Below are positions 50,680-58,269 of a stretch of 58,269 nucleotides of DNA, piece by piece; positions within the stretch are counted from its first letter, which is position 1, and the number at the start of each line of letters is the position of its first letter. The position numbers were made by a program, and so were the translations under genes. Below the pieces are notes generated by a model. It was not told the origin of the DNA, did no database searches, and was given only the letters and a program-made list of their open reading frames with translations. The DNA comes from Polynucleobacter sp. (GTDB lineage Bacteria; Pseudomonadota; Gammaproteobacteria; Burkholderiales; Burkholderiaceae_D): contig JAIPCX010000019.1 in the NCBI GenBank assembly GCA_021737945.1, forward strand, positions 1 to 58,269, read 5' to 3'.

Positions 50680-51066
50680 TCAATCTACTTTATTGAAAAC
50701 GATTTTTGCGCCAGCGCCATCGAATTTTCCACCCCCGTCTAAGCTCTTGGCTTCTTGTTTAAATTTTAGGTTGATGGAGAATTCTGCATTCCCATTGCTC
50801 GGTACGGAAAATTTTACCGTGTCACCCTCGACCGATAGTTTGCTGATCGGGATGTCGTTATCACTAAATTCTTCAAAATTAGTAAAGCTAATCCGTCCAC
50901 CGCCATTCGCGTCTAAGCGTAAGTTAACCTTGCCGCTACTCATGCCGACATACCAAACACCCGACCAGTTACCCTGCAGGGATGGAGGTAAATTCTGAGC
51001 GATAGCATAGTTAATCGCGCTTAGAAGTAAAACCAGGCACAGACTGATTTTTTTCATTATTATCAT
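50680..51066 (-). CDS. Secreted protein of unknown function, lipocalin-like start
   Basis: A 128-residue protein with a signal peptide ending YAIAQN. After it comes LPPSLQGNWSGVWYVG and a series of short beta-strand-like segments with alternating hydrophobics (KVNLRLDANGGGRISF, DTVKFSVPS), suggesting a small beta-barrel. GGAA lies seven bases before the ATG at 51066; a second ATG at 51057 is also possible. I do not recognise the family. Confidence 0.6.
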   Translation of the reverse strand: MIIMKKISLCLVLLLSAINYAIAQNLPPSLQGNWSGVWYVGMSSGKVNLRLDANGGGRISFTNFEEFSDNDIPISKLSVEGDTVKFSVPSNGNAEFSINLKFKQEAKSLDGGGKFDGAGAKIVFNKVD

Positions 51067-51155
51067 AGTTGGTTTCCAGAATTCCCAGGTTAATGAAGCA
51101 CGCGTGTTTTAGTTTGCAAATCGGTTTTTAAACCACAGTCATTTGAATATAAATT

Positions 51156-51599
51156 ATGCTAACTCAGCCAGCTGGTATGTTGTCTAAATCGCTAAAGTCA
51201 TTCGTGGTTTGCGCGCTTGCGTGCTTCTTGTGCGCATCTTCAGCACATGCCGATGATATTAAACTTCAGCGTCAAGGTGAGTATACATTTATCACTGGTG
51301 GTAACGGCGACGACGAGCGAGCCTTTTTAGAAGCTCAGGCACCGAAATATCCGATACAGCTGGTGCTGCGAAATAATGGTCAGCTGATCGACAGTAAAGA
51401 AATACTCATTCGAGTAAAAAATGTCTCCGGCGAGTTGATGGTAGAAGCGAAAGCCTTAGGCCCTTTTTTTTACATCAATCCCCCGGCCAGTGGGCGATTT
51501 ACGCTTGAGGCGCAATTAGGTGCACAATCAATAGTGATGACCAAAGATTTAGTTGGCAGGCGTTATCTAAATTTAGTGTTTGATTTCACAACTCCCTAA
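51156..51599 (+). CDS. Secreted protein of unknown function
   Basis: A 147-residue protein with a signal peptide ending SSAHADD. The mature part begins IKLQRQGEYTFITGGNGDDE, with LVLRNNGQLIDSKEILIRV and FTLEAQLGAQSIVMTKDL further on, a beta-rich layout. It is followed nine bases later by the HExxH protein and is probably translated with it. An internal ATG at 51177 is an alternative start. The family is not recognised; proteins with this GGNGDDE opening seem to occur with periplasmic carriers, but I cannot name one. Confidence 0.6.
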   Translation: MLTQPAGMLSKSLKSFVVCALACFLCASSAHADDIKLQRQGEYTFITGGNGDDERAFLEAQAPKYPIQLVLRNNGQLIDSKEILIRVKNVSGELMVEAKALGPFFYINPPASGRFTLEAQLGAQSIVMTKDLVGRRYLNLVFDFTTP

Positions 51600-51608
51600 A
51601 CTGATTAC

Positions 51609-52202
51609 ATGGAGAATGATTCAGTTAATCGCTGGTTTTTTCGCTGTCTATTTTTCGTAATTTTGTTTCCGATCTCTATCGGGCAGGCGATTACGACTGA
51701 TTCCACGAGTAATAGCGGTATGTACGAAAAATATAAGGGTGATCAACAAAAATTTCTTGATGATTTTGCAGGTGCTCGTCTGAACATCAACAAAGAAGAA
51801 TTAGTTCCATTAATTTTCTCAACGCTACAACGATTGACTCGTTATCCCTTGCCAGAGCAGTACCCCACCGTCACCTATCTATCGTCAGACGATCTGAGTC
51901 AGCTCGCCTGTGAGTCAAAATGTACTGTGCTGGGACACTATCAAGGTGGTATGACTGTTTATCTCGATGATAAACTTAAGCCTGAGACAAATTTGTTTGA
52001 TCGATCAGTGCTGTTGCATGAGATGGTGCATTACTTGCAGCAGTTAAATCTGCCACCATCCAAGTCAGAGCTATCGATACATGAGAAATGTGTGCTTTGG
52101 TATACGCGCGAACGCGAAGCATATGCAGTTCAGGAAGCATTTTTGATCATGGTAGCCAGTCCGGTACGCGCAGGCTATTTTCCGGCTCGTGCCGATTGCT
52201 AA
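51609..52202 (+). CDS. Secreted HExxH (zincin-like) protein, DUF6647-type
   Basis: A 197-residue protein with a signal peptide ending SIGQAIT. The LLHEMVHYLQQ segment is an HExxH zinc-metallopeptidase motif, and EREAYAVQEAF about 35 residues later could supply the third, gluzincin-type Glu ligand. Cysteines at LACESKC, EKC and ADC could form disulfides. The small size and the HEMVHYLQ form resemble DUF6647 proteins. Its gene is nine bases after a second secreted protein gene. A peptidase role is plausible but not proven. Confidence 0.65.
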   Translation: MENDSVNRWFFRCLFFVILFPISIGQAITTDSTSNSGMYEKYKGDQQKFLDDFAGARLNINKEELVPLIFSTLQRLTRYPLPEQYPTVTYLSSDDLSQLACESKCTVLGHYQGGMTVYLDDKLKPETNLFDRSVLLHEMVHYLQQLNLPPSKSELSIHEKCVLWYTREREAYAVQEAFLIMVASPVRAGYFPARADC

Positions 52203-52240
52203 AGCCTAGTGATTGATACAGTGGTCATAACATAACAATT

Positions 52241-52267
52241 CGCTTTGCATCGCTTTGCATCGCTTTT
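52241..52267. repeat. Tandem ten-base repeat upstream of the dehydrogenase gene
   Basis: CGCTTTGCAT occurs twice in tandem, followed by a partial CGCTTTT, in the 109-bp gap before the hydroxyisobutyrate-type dehydrogenase. It could be a paired activator site or a chance duplication. Confidence 0.4.
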
Positions 52268-52311
52268 GAAATCGACGCAAACGTAAAACCCACTCATTAC
52301 AGAGAATAAAA

Positions 52312-53190
52312 ATGAAAAAAATAGGAATGATAGGTATAGGTTTGATGGGTCACGGTATCGCTAGCAACATAGTCAAGCATGGCTATACGCTGACAGTCAT
52401 GGAGCATGCGGGTAACCAGCCGCTCACTTCGTTGTTAGCCCAAGGTGTAAAAACAGTAACAACACCCAAAGCACTCGGTGCAGAGGCAGACATTATTCTG
52501 TTGTGTGTTACCGGTGCTGTTCAAGTGGAAGCTGTATTGACTGGGTCGGATGGATTGATTCAAGGTTTGAGGTCGGGAACTATCGTCATTGATTGTTCGA
52601 CGTCTATACCCTCGGCTACTCAACAGTTAGCTAAGCAAGTACAAAAAGCCGGTGGCGTAATGATCGATGCGGCGATGACGCGCACCCCTAAAGAAGCAGC
52701 AGAGGGTCGACTGAATCTCTTAGTCGGCAGTGATGATCAAACCTTTGAAGAAATCAAGCCCTTGCTAGCCTGTTTTGCAGAAAACATTAATCATGTAGGA
52801 GCCGTTGGCGCAGGACATCAAATGAAATTGCTGCATAACTATGTGTCACTTGGGACCGTAACAGTGATTGCTGAAGCTGCTGCGTGCGCGCGCAAATCAG
52901 GCATTGATCCCGCTGCCTTTGTTGATGTGTTGGCCAAAGGCGGTGGCGGTGGCATGGCATTGGAACGATTGAAACCCTATTTACTGAATGACGGTGATAC
53001 CTCAAATCTGAAGTTCACCTTATCCAACGCCCTCAAAGATCTGGGTTACTACACGACCTATGCATCTGATACGCATGCCGATCATTTGGTAGCGTCGGCC
53101 ATCATGAAAACTATTTCAATGGCGAGCGATGAGGGGCATGCCGATGAGCACATGCCTCATATGGTGTCGTATATCGCTGCACGTAACTAA
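52312..53190 (+). CDS. 3-hydroxyisobutyrate-dehydrogenase family oxidoreductase
   Basis: A 292-residue NAD(P)-dependent beta-hydroxyacid dehydrogenase. The cofactor motif is IGMIGIGLMGHGIAS; the substrate motif appears as MIDAAMTRTPKEAAEGRL; the catalytic lysine is in GAGHQMKLLHNY. These match HIBADH/tartronate-semialdehyde reductase-like enzymes. The TP after the catalytic DAAMTR replaces the usual DAPVSGG, so the substrate may be atypical. AGAGA precedes the ATG. It is convergent with an SDR. Its place in valine breakdown is possible but not demonstrated. Confidence 0.87.
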   Translation: MKKIGMIGIGLMGHGIASNIVKHGYTLTVMEHAGNQPLTSLLAQGVKTVTTPKALGAEADIILLCVTGAVQVEAVLTGSDGLIQGLRSGTIVIDCSTSIPSATQQLAKQVQKAGGVMIDAAMTRTPKEAAEGRLNLLVGSDDQTFEEIKPLLACFAENINHVGAVGAGHQMKLLHNYVSLGTVTVIAEAAACARKSGIDPAAFVDVLAKGGGGGMALERLKPYLLNDGDTSNLKFTLSNALKDLGYYTTYASDTHADHLVASAIMKTISMASDEGHADEHMPHMVSYIAARN

Positions 53191-53215
53191 TCACGTAACT
53201 AAGGTAGCTACCTGA

Positions 53216-53977
53216 TTAGCCGCGGCCAACATACGGCATGTTGGTCGCCATAATAGTCATGAACAGCACGTTGCTTTCTAACGGCAGCCGAGCAATCTGA
53301 AGCACGGCCTGCGCAACGTGATCGGCATTCATGCGCGGTTCTACCTTGGTCGTACCATCCGCCTGTAAAATGCCATTCGCCATTTTCTGTGTCATCTCAG
53401 TCGCTGCATTGCCAATATCGATTTGGCTGCAAGCGATATTGTCATTGCGATAGTCCAGTGCGATCGATTTGGTGAGGCCTGTAATCGCGTGTTTGGTTGC
53501 GGTGTAGGGTAAAGACAGTGGACGTGGCGCATGCGCTGAGATTGATCCATTGTTGATGATACGACCACCTTTAGGTGATTGCTCTTTCATCATGCGTATG
53601 GCTTCTTGCGCACACAAAAATGATCCAGTGAGGTTGGTATCAACCACACTAATCCAATCTTCGTATTTGATGTCCTCTGCTAGCGTGGCGGTTGTGAAGG
53701 TGCCGGCGTTATTAAATAGCACGTCTATCCGATAAAATTTCGCCTTCAGTTTGGCAAACATGGCTTTCACGCTCTCGGGTTTGCCTACATCACAAGCGAC
53801 TGCTAGACAGTTATCTGATGTTCCGCCGATTTCTTGTATCGCTTTTTGGAGTTTGTCTGCATTACGGCCAGACAAAACAACCTGATAGCCAGCACCTAAC
53901 AGCGCTTTTGCGCTTGCTTTTCCTATGCCAGTTCCTGCGCCTGTAATCAAGGCAACGCGTGGTGTCGATGTCGTCAT
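53216..53977 (-). CDS. Short-chain dehydrogenase/reductase
   Basis: A 253-residue classical SDR. The cofactor motif is [16 protein letters not shown] is present, and the catalytic pair is in YTATK. The C-terminal [14 protein letters not shown] is short and unusual, without the common glycine-rich VDGG tail. AGAGAAA precedes the ATG. It ends 26 bp from the stop of the convergent hydroxyisobutyrate-type enzyme. The substrate is unknown. Confidence 0.85.
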   Translation of the reverse strand: MTTSTPRVALITGAGTGIGKASAKALLGAGYQVVLSGRNADKLQKAIQEIGGTSDNCLAVACDVGKPESVKAMFAKLKAKFYRIDVLFNNAGTFTTATLAEDIKYEDWISVVDTNLTGSFLCAQEAIRMMKEQSPKGGRIINNGSISAHAPRPLSLPYTATKHAITGLTKSIALDYRNDNIACSQIDIGNAATEMTQKMANGILQADGTTKVEPRMNADHVAQAVLQIARLPLESNVLFMTIMATNMPYVGRG

Positions 53978-54020
53978 ACGTTTCTCTAAAATGAATTATT
54001 TTATGTTTGGAGATAAATTT

Positions 54021-54227
54021 TTAATATTCTTGTTCAAAGTCTGTTTCATAGCGTCTACGGCGACGGCGGTATTTAAAGTAGGCGATCACGGCGAGTACTA
54101 CGCCAAGCACCAGCGATATCAACGAATTCGGCATATCCAGTTTCGCAGCTAGCAAGAGTTCAATCAGCGAAAAAAGAATCAATATAAATTGTGAAACATA
54201 GTACCAAACAGTTTGCCATGGAATCAC
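54021..54227 (-). CDS. Small membrane protein with a basic C-terminal linker
   Basis: A 68-residue protein with two hydrophobic helices (VSQFILILFSLIELLLA and LISLVLGVVLAVIAYF) and a strongly basic YKYRRRRRRYE-type segment after the second (FKYRRRRRRYETDF). The start is GTG with GGAGG six bases upstream. The product would lie in the inner membrane with the basic tail in the cytoplasm. It is close to the upstream ThrH gene, whose start is well separated, so it is probably a separate short gene. I do not know its family. Confidence 0.6.
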   Translation of the reverse strand: MIPWQTVWYYVSQFILILFSLIELLLAAKLDMPNSLISLVLGVVLAVIAYFKYRRRRRRYETDFEQEY

Positions 54228-54259
54228 GAGGTCCTCCGCATCATCATTCAGTTCATTAC

Positions 54260-54874
54260 TTAGTTCGTAGGATGTATAGCTTTATTTATTAATAAGAGTA
54301 AATCGTCAAACTCATCGACGGCTTTAAATTCAGGAAATTGGGCCTTGATAGTATCTGGTGCGTGGAACAAGAATCCTGCATCGGCTTCTTTCAGCATCGA
54401 GGTGTCATTGAATGAATCACCGGCGGCAATCACCCGATAGTTTAGTTTTTTAAATGCTGCAACGGCTTCGCGTTTTTGATCAGGTAGGCGTAATTTGTAA
54501 TTAACGATTTTGTCGTTTTCTACAATCAGCGTATGACAAAGCAACGTGGGCATACCTAGCTGACGCATAAAAGGGGCGGCAAATTGCTCAAAGGTGTCTG
54601 ACAAAATCAGTACCTGTACGTGCGAGCGTAAAGTATCCATAAAGGCGCGAGCGCCAGGTAGCAGTTCTAATGTTTCAATGACTTTCTGGATGTCGGACAG
54701 CTTTAATCCATGCCGATCAAGAATCGCCAATCGACCTTGCATAAGTTTGTCGTAGTCGGGTTCGTCACGTGTGGTGCGGCGTAATTCAGCAATACCCGTT
54801 TTTTCTGCAACGGCAATCCAAATCTCTGGTGTGAGTACGCCTTCCATGTCGAGAGTAACGAGTGCTTGTTTCAC
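54260..54874 (-). CDS. thrH: Phosphoserine phosphatase/homoserine phosphotransferase ThrH
   Basis: A 204-residue HAD-superfamily enzyme that dephosphorylates phosphoserine and can move the phosphate to homoserine. The catalytic D9-x-E11 in LDMEGV replaces the usual DxD, the ThrH trait. PEIWIAVAEKTGI, TTRDEPDYDKLM, LILSDTFEQF and AAGDSFNDTSML follow the Pseudomonas ThrH pattern very closely. The start is GTG; a good ribosome site is not visible. It is upstream of the small membrane-protein gene. Confidence 0.92.
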   Translation of the reverse strand: MKQALVTLDMEGVLTPEIWIAVAEKTGIAELRRTTRDEPDYDKLMQGRLAILDRHGLKLSDIQKVIETLELLPGARAFMDTLRSHVQVLILSDTFEQFAAPFMRQLGMPTLLCHTLIVENDKIVNYKLRLPDQKREAVAAFKKLNYRVIAAGDSFNDTSMLKEADAGFLFHAPDTIKAQFPEFKAVDEFDDLLLLINKAIHPTN

Positions 54875-54938
54875 AATATCTTTTCTTTACTTAATAAATT
54901 TGTATTTGAACGAATGATTAACATCGTTGTGTTTGAAC

Positions 54939-55730
54939 TTAGCGTACTAGGGTCTCTACGTTGCCATCGACAGACAGACTTTGTCCGGTAATTGACGCAC
55001 CCGCTGATGAACATAAAAAAATCACAGCTGAGGCAATATCATCGGCGCTCACCATTTTACGTAGTGATACTCGCTGCAATACGCGTTCACGCATTTGATC
55101 GACGCTCACACCGGCCGTGCTTGCACTGGCTGACAGCACGCGATCTTGTCGCGGTCCTTCGACGATACCCGGCAAGACAGCATTCACACGGATTCCATGC
55201 GGGCCAAGTTCAGTCGCCCAGGTTTCAGTGAGGCCAATCACGCCATATTTTGTGGCGGAGTAGGGCGAGCGCTGAGGAAAGCCCAAGCGGCTAGCGACCG
55301 AGCCAATATTGATAATGCTACCGCTGCGTTGCTGCTTCATAGCGGGTACAGCACCACGAGTGCATAAGAACGTGCCGGTTAAATTCACATCCATGCACTG
55401 CGACCAATCAGCGAGCGTTATATCTTCTATGGCTGCCGTGGGACCAGCGATACCCGCGTTATTGATGAGTATGTCGAGCCCACCCCAGGCGGTATCGATC
55501 TGAGAAAACATTTTTAAGACGTCTGCTTCAGTTGCTATGTCGGTTACGCAGGTAAGAATTTCTGGCAGCGCTGCTTTGGCTTGGGACAGAGCTTCAGTTT
55601 TTGTACCGCAGATAATCACGTTAGCGCCCTGCGCTACCAGTGCTTGTGTAATAGCCAGGCCAATACCAGAAGCACCGCCTGTGACTAGCGCGCGTTGTCC
55701 TTTTAAGCTCAATGAAATACTCGAAGTCAT
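54939..55730 (-). CDS. Short-chain dehydrogenase/reductase
   Basis: A 263-residue classical SDR. The cofactor motif is TGGASGIGLA, NNAGIAG is present, the catalytic Ser/Tyr/Lys are in GSVASR and YSATK, and the C-terminus ends GQSLSVDGN. The insertion GPRQDRVLSASAST with a variable loop after the active site resembles hydroxysteroid or acetoin-type SDRs, with no firm assignment. It ends 64 bp upstream of thrH on the same strand. Confidence 0.87.
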   Translation of the reverse strand: MTSSISLSLKGQRALVTGGASGIGLAITQALVAQGANVIICGTKTEALSQAKAALPEILTCVTDIATEADVLKMFSQIDTAWGGLDILINNAGIAGPTAAIEDITLADWSQCMDVNLTGTFLCTRGAVPAMKQQRSGSIINIGSVASRLGFPQRSPYSATKYGVIGLTETWATELGPHGIRVNAVLPGIVEGPRQDRVLSASASTAGVSVDQMRERVLQRVSLRKMVSADDIASAVIFLCSSAGASITGQSLSVDGNVETLVR

Positions 55731-55905
55731 TTGTCGATCACAGCGTTCTATGTAGTTTTAATCCAGCATGCGGCAGCAGTGGCTAGCATGTGGTGTGAGA
55801 GTTCATACGTACTATACCAGCGCAAGGTATTTGGTCGTGATGTTTTGCGCTATTGATAATTTTTTGTTCGGCTGACTATCAATTTACTGTATGACGCTTG
55901 CGTAG

Positions 55906-56400
55906 CTATCTGACCCGAACACGTTTACCTGCCATTTTTGTACTTGCCTCTGCGAGTGACTTATCAAATAAGGTAATGTAGTTGGGGTGATCACCGCCAA
56001 TGATGGAATTTCCTACAACGTCGCCCTCATGATTAACGAATAGGACGGTCGGGGTCATGTGCACTTTATAGCGTTCAGCAAGTTCAGTTTCGGTGAGGCG
56101 TTGTCCATCGAAGAGCGTCACACGGTTTTGCCCGGTGACTGAAATTTCACGAATGATGGGTTGGTCATTACCTGTGCGCTGTTTGAGTAATGGTAGAAAA
56201 TAATCGTAGCGCACGATACGGCAATAGCTACAGTTAGGCAGAGTGAAGAACAACACAATCGGCTTTTTATCAGCAACCGCCTGTTGAGCATCGGTCTGTA
56301 AATTTTCAGCCCTAGGCAGTTCGGCGGATGCAGCGATCGCCAGCGCCGAAACTATCCAGAGAAAACAGCCCAGCAAAAAACGAATGCAATAGGGGTTCAT
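55906..56400 (-). CDS. Periplasmic thioredoxin-fold protein
   Basis: A 164-residue protein with a signal peptide ending LAIAASAE. The thioredoxin-type active site is C-S-Y-C in FFTLPNCSYCRIVRYDY. KVHMTPTVLFVNHEGDVV, with the cis-Pro after the Thr, is the rest of the fold. Such proteins act as periplasmic thiol reductants, often for sulfur oxidation or cytochrome maturation. AAAGG lies before the ATG. There is no obvious partner gene beside it. Confidence 0.83.
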   Translation of the reverse strand: MNPYCIRFLLGCFLWIVSALAIAASAELPRAENLQTDAQQAVADKKPIVLFFTLPNCSYCRIVRYDYFLPLLKQRTGNDQPIIREISVTGQNRVTLFDGQRLTETELAERYKVHMTPTVLFVNHEGDVVGNSIIGGDHPNYITLFDKSLAEASTKMAGKRVRVR

Positions 56401-56604
56401 GTGTATCCTTTACGCCTTTACTCAACAATGCCCAGGGCTAGTACTTAAGGCTTGTACCTAAACGAATGTTGATATTTTAAACGTTGGTTGTCTGCTACCA
56501 TTTATGAATAGTAAGTTATTTACAGTCCCGTCTTAGCCGTCAAGTCTGCACATGGAGTAAGCTCGGATCGAGAGTCGTCAGCCAACCGCGATACTATTGC
56601 CAAC

Positions 56605-57180
56605 ATGTCGAAAAGCCCGTCACTGATTGATAAAGCACTCGCCTTTTGCGCAGGCAAATTTGGCGGTGCGCAGCCCGTGGGTGATCCAGGCATCTATTGC
56701 GTACCTGATCGCACTGAGCTGATACGAATTTTGCAGGAAGAAGGGGGTGAGTCCGATCCCTTTTTAACCGTCGCTGCAGTACTGCGTCAGACCCTACAAC
56801 TCACCAGCACGAACGATGAAGAAATTGCTCAAGTCTTTGGACCTGAGGTCAGCATGGTGGTGGCAGAGCTGACAGAAAATGTTAAGTTTTCTTTGGCCAC
56901 CCGAAAAGCTCTTCGTATCTTGGTCATGCCATCGTTGTCGCGCAAGGCGAAGTTGGTGGTGCTAGCAGAGATCATTGAAACAGTGCGTCAAATTGGTAGC
57001 AAGACAGCACCTAAGAATTGGTCCTTACAACACAAACAAGATTATTTCGTTTGGGCTGAAAAAGCGGTGAGCGCGATGGGCAACGTCAACCCAACATTAC
57101 TGGCTGTGTTTGCGGCAGAGATTGAAAATTCTAAATTAGCCGTTAAGTCGCGAACTGGTTCAGCCAAAGTAGTAAATTAA
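56605..57180 (+). CDS. SpoT-like HD domain protein with lost catalytic residues
   Basis: A 191-residue protein with the layout of a RelA/SpoT-type HD hydrolase domain: LIDKALAFCAG, ELIRILQEEGG, then VAAVLRQTLQLT, IAQVFGPEVSMVVAELTENV, and KAKLVVLAEIIETVRQ. In active hydrolases these positions hold a metal-binding His, the HD pair in LLHDxxED, and a late Asp in KLAD. Here all are altered: the His is absent before YCVPDR, HD is replaced by RQ, and the late Asp by Glu. It therefore cannot bind the usual Mn ion and is likely non-catalytic, possibly binding a nucleotide or a partner. A downstream terminator closes its transcript. Confidence 0.65.
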   Translation: MSKSPSLIDKALAFCAGKFGGAQPVGDPGIYCVPDRTELIRILQEEGGESDPFLTVAAVLRQTLQLTSTNDEEIAQVFGPEVSMVVAELTENVKFSLATRKALRILVMPSLSRKAKLVVLAEIIETVRQIGSKTAPKNWSLQHKQDYFVWAEKAVSAMGNVNPTLLAVFAAEIENSKLAVKSRTGSAKVVN

Positions 57181-57228
57181 TTTCGCTACCATTTTTATCG
57201 ATCAGTGTATTGAACGAGTCATTCAAAT

Positions 57229-57261
57229 AAAAAAAGCCCGGTTAAATGTCCGGGCTTTTTT
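57229..57261. terminator. Bidirectional terminator
   Basis: GCCCGG and CCGGGC (57236-57241 and 57250-57255) form a perfect GC-rich stem with an eight-base loop, flanked by seven A residues on the left and six T on the right. It ends transcripts of the HD-like gene (plus) and the TRAP protein gene (minus). Confidence 0.9.
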
Positions 57262-57283
57262 ACATCACTCATTTTCAATTAAA

Positions 57284-58269
57284 TTATTTGCAGGCAGCTT
57301 TCGCCTCATCCAACAAGCGCTTGCCATCAAATCCTTTGCTTGTCACTTCTTTGACCCATTCATCAGCAACGCCAGCAGTAGCTATCTCCCAGCGTTTTAT
57401 TTCAGCGGCGGGCAAGGTGAAGAAAGTATTTTTGCGTAGCTCAGCCGATTTGCGTCCGGGAGCAATATCTTCAACAAACACTTTTCCTACCCAGGCCGAC
57501 ATTTCGGGTCCGCTATTAGCATCAATAACTTTTTTCAATTCGGGTGGCAAGCTGTCGTACTTGGCCTGATTCATTGCAAACACAAATGCGGTATTTGACA
57601 TTTGTGCCTCACCGGCTGCTGCTTCGGTATGAAATTTAGTGATTTCTTCAAATTTCATGGTCGGGATAACTTCCCACGGAATCATCGCACCATCAATCAC
57701 ACCTTTGGAGAGCGCTTCAGCCGCCTGAGGCAGTGGCATAGGTACGGGTGTAGCTCCCAAAGCTGCGACCATTTTAGACGCCTGACGATTGGGCGCACGA
57801 ATTTTCAGGCCTCTGAAATCTTCAATTGTTTTGACTTGTTTTTTTGTCGTATGCAGCAGTGCGCCATCATGCATATGAAACAAAATCGGTTTCACACCTT
57901 TGTATTCAGCACTTGCATTCTTCATCGCATAATTCCACAAGCCGCGACTAGCGCGCTCAGAATCTTGAACCATGAAAGGCAATTCGAAAGCCTCGGTCAC
58001 AAGAAAGCGTCCTGCCTGATAGCCGGGCACAGTCCAGATAATATCCACCACACCATCCTTAGCCTGATCAAACAGTTGTGGTGGAGAGCCACCCATTTGC
58101 ATTGAGGGATAGATCTGGCATTTGAGTTTACCCGCTGATTCTTTTTCTATCTTGGCGCACCAAGGCACCATAAAATTCTTGTGAGCCGTTGAGCCTGCCG
58201 GCAGAAAATGATGAACCTTAAGCGTAATCGTCTGTGCCGATACCAGTGCTGGCAGCAAGCAGGCCATCA
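57284..58269 (-). CDS. TRAP transporter solute-binding protein (DctP), 5' end cut by the window
   Basis: At least 327 residues of a periplasmic DctP-type protein; its N-terminus continues beyond the window and only the end of the signal peptide (LLPALVSAQ) is visible. The mature part opens TITLKVHHFLPAGST. LKIRAPNRQASKMVAALGATPVPMP is the conserved carboxylate-binding region with the essential Arg, and ALSKGVIDGAMIPWEV follows. The ligand is therefore an organic acid. The cognate DctQ/DctM membrane proteins are not in the window. Confidence 0.9.
   Translation of the reverse strand, partial: MACLLPALVSAQTITLKVHHFLPAGSTAHKNFMVPWCAKIEKESAGKLKCQIYPSMQMGGSPPQLFDQAKDGVVDIIWTVPGYQAGRFLVTEAFELPFMVQDSERASRGLWNYAMKNASAEYKGVKPILFHMHDGALLHTTKKQVKTIEDFRGLKIRAPNRQASKMVAALGATPVPMPLPQAAEALSKGVIDGAMIPWEVIPTMKFEEITKFHTEAAAGEAQMSNTAFVFAMNQAKYDSLPPELKKVIDANSGPEMSAWVGKVFVEDIAPGRKSAELRKNTFFTLPAAEIKRWEIATAGVADEWVKEVTSKGFDGKRLLDEAKAACK

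Noticed and set aside
1-58269. CRISPR arrays, tRNA or rRNA genes, insertion sequences or prophage
   Set aside because: I saw no regularly spaced repeats, no cloverleaf-like or rRNA sequence, and no transposase, integrase or structural phage protein among the coding frames.

Overview
The window looks like a piece of a proteobacterial chromosome. It is close to half G+C, densely coded, and uses ATG, GTG and TTG starts preceded by AGGAG-type ribosome sites. A CTGT-N8-ACAG LexA box, a ThrH-type phosphatase, surface-adhesin-E and MORN secreted proteins, a TRAP binding protein and a PQQ alcohol dehydrogenase all fit a free-living Beta- or Gammaproteobacterium. I lean towards Betaproteobacteria, but no marker here settles it. 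I saw no rRNA, tRNA, CRISPR array, insertion sequence or prophage. The overall theme is scavenging and oxidising organic acids, alcohols and cyclic compounds: five solute-binding proteins, six short-chain dehydrogenases, and several oxygenases and CoA enzymes.

1-13.5 kb. A PhyH-type dioxygenase lies divergent to a 2-keto-4-pentenoate-hydratase-like enzyme and a Baeyer-Villiger-type monooxygenase. Facing them is a long minus-strand run: dienelactone hydrolase fused to an NTF2-like domain, branched-chain aminotransferase, enoyl-CoA hydratase, and a complete Liv-type ABC importer (binding protein, LivH, LivM, LivG, LivF) with two SDRs built into it. This reads as uptake plus ring or chain oxidation of an unidentified carboxylate.

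13.5-23.8 kb. An SDR is followed by an NMT1/SsuA-like ABC importer (binding protein, ATPase, two permeases, all overlapping) whose start codon abuts an 11-G tract. Then come an orphan Liv-type binding protein, a class I aminotransferase, a cyclase-family hydrolase, a gamma-glutamyltransferase without signal peptide, a NIPSNAP protein and a truncated regulator.

23.8-33 kb. A GMC oxidoreductase-aldehyde dehydrogenase-zinc alcohol dehydrogenase operon is followed by a CoA-transferase/binding-protein operon. That operon is divergent from a LysR regulator across a near-perfect palindrome, and a CitE-like lyase lies downstream of the regulator.

33-39.3 kb. A five-gene minus-strand operon (HisD-like dehydrogenase, SDR, 3-hydroxyacyl-CoA dehydrogenase, serine hydrolase, MFS transporter) looks like a catabolic unit. 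Just upstream sits a self-contained SOS cassette: LexA box over a promoter, a 63-residue basic protein and a strong terminator.

39.5-52.2 kb. PPK2 and a SulP-STAS-cyclic-nucleotide-domain transporter overlap; an EamA exporter follows. Next is an island of small secreted proteins (two MORN paralogues, a DUF4440-like protein, an adhesin-E-like protein, a SUMF1-domain protein, several unknowns, an HExxH protein). It surrounds a PQQ alcohol dehydrogenase with a lanthanide-type active site and its cytochrome c.

52.3-58.3 kb. A hydroxyisobutyrate-dehydrogenase-type enzyme, two SDRs, a small membrane protein, ThrH, a thioredoxin-fold protein, a SpoT-like HD protein that has lost its catalytic residues, and the 3' part of a TRAP binding protein cut by the window edge.
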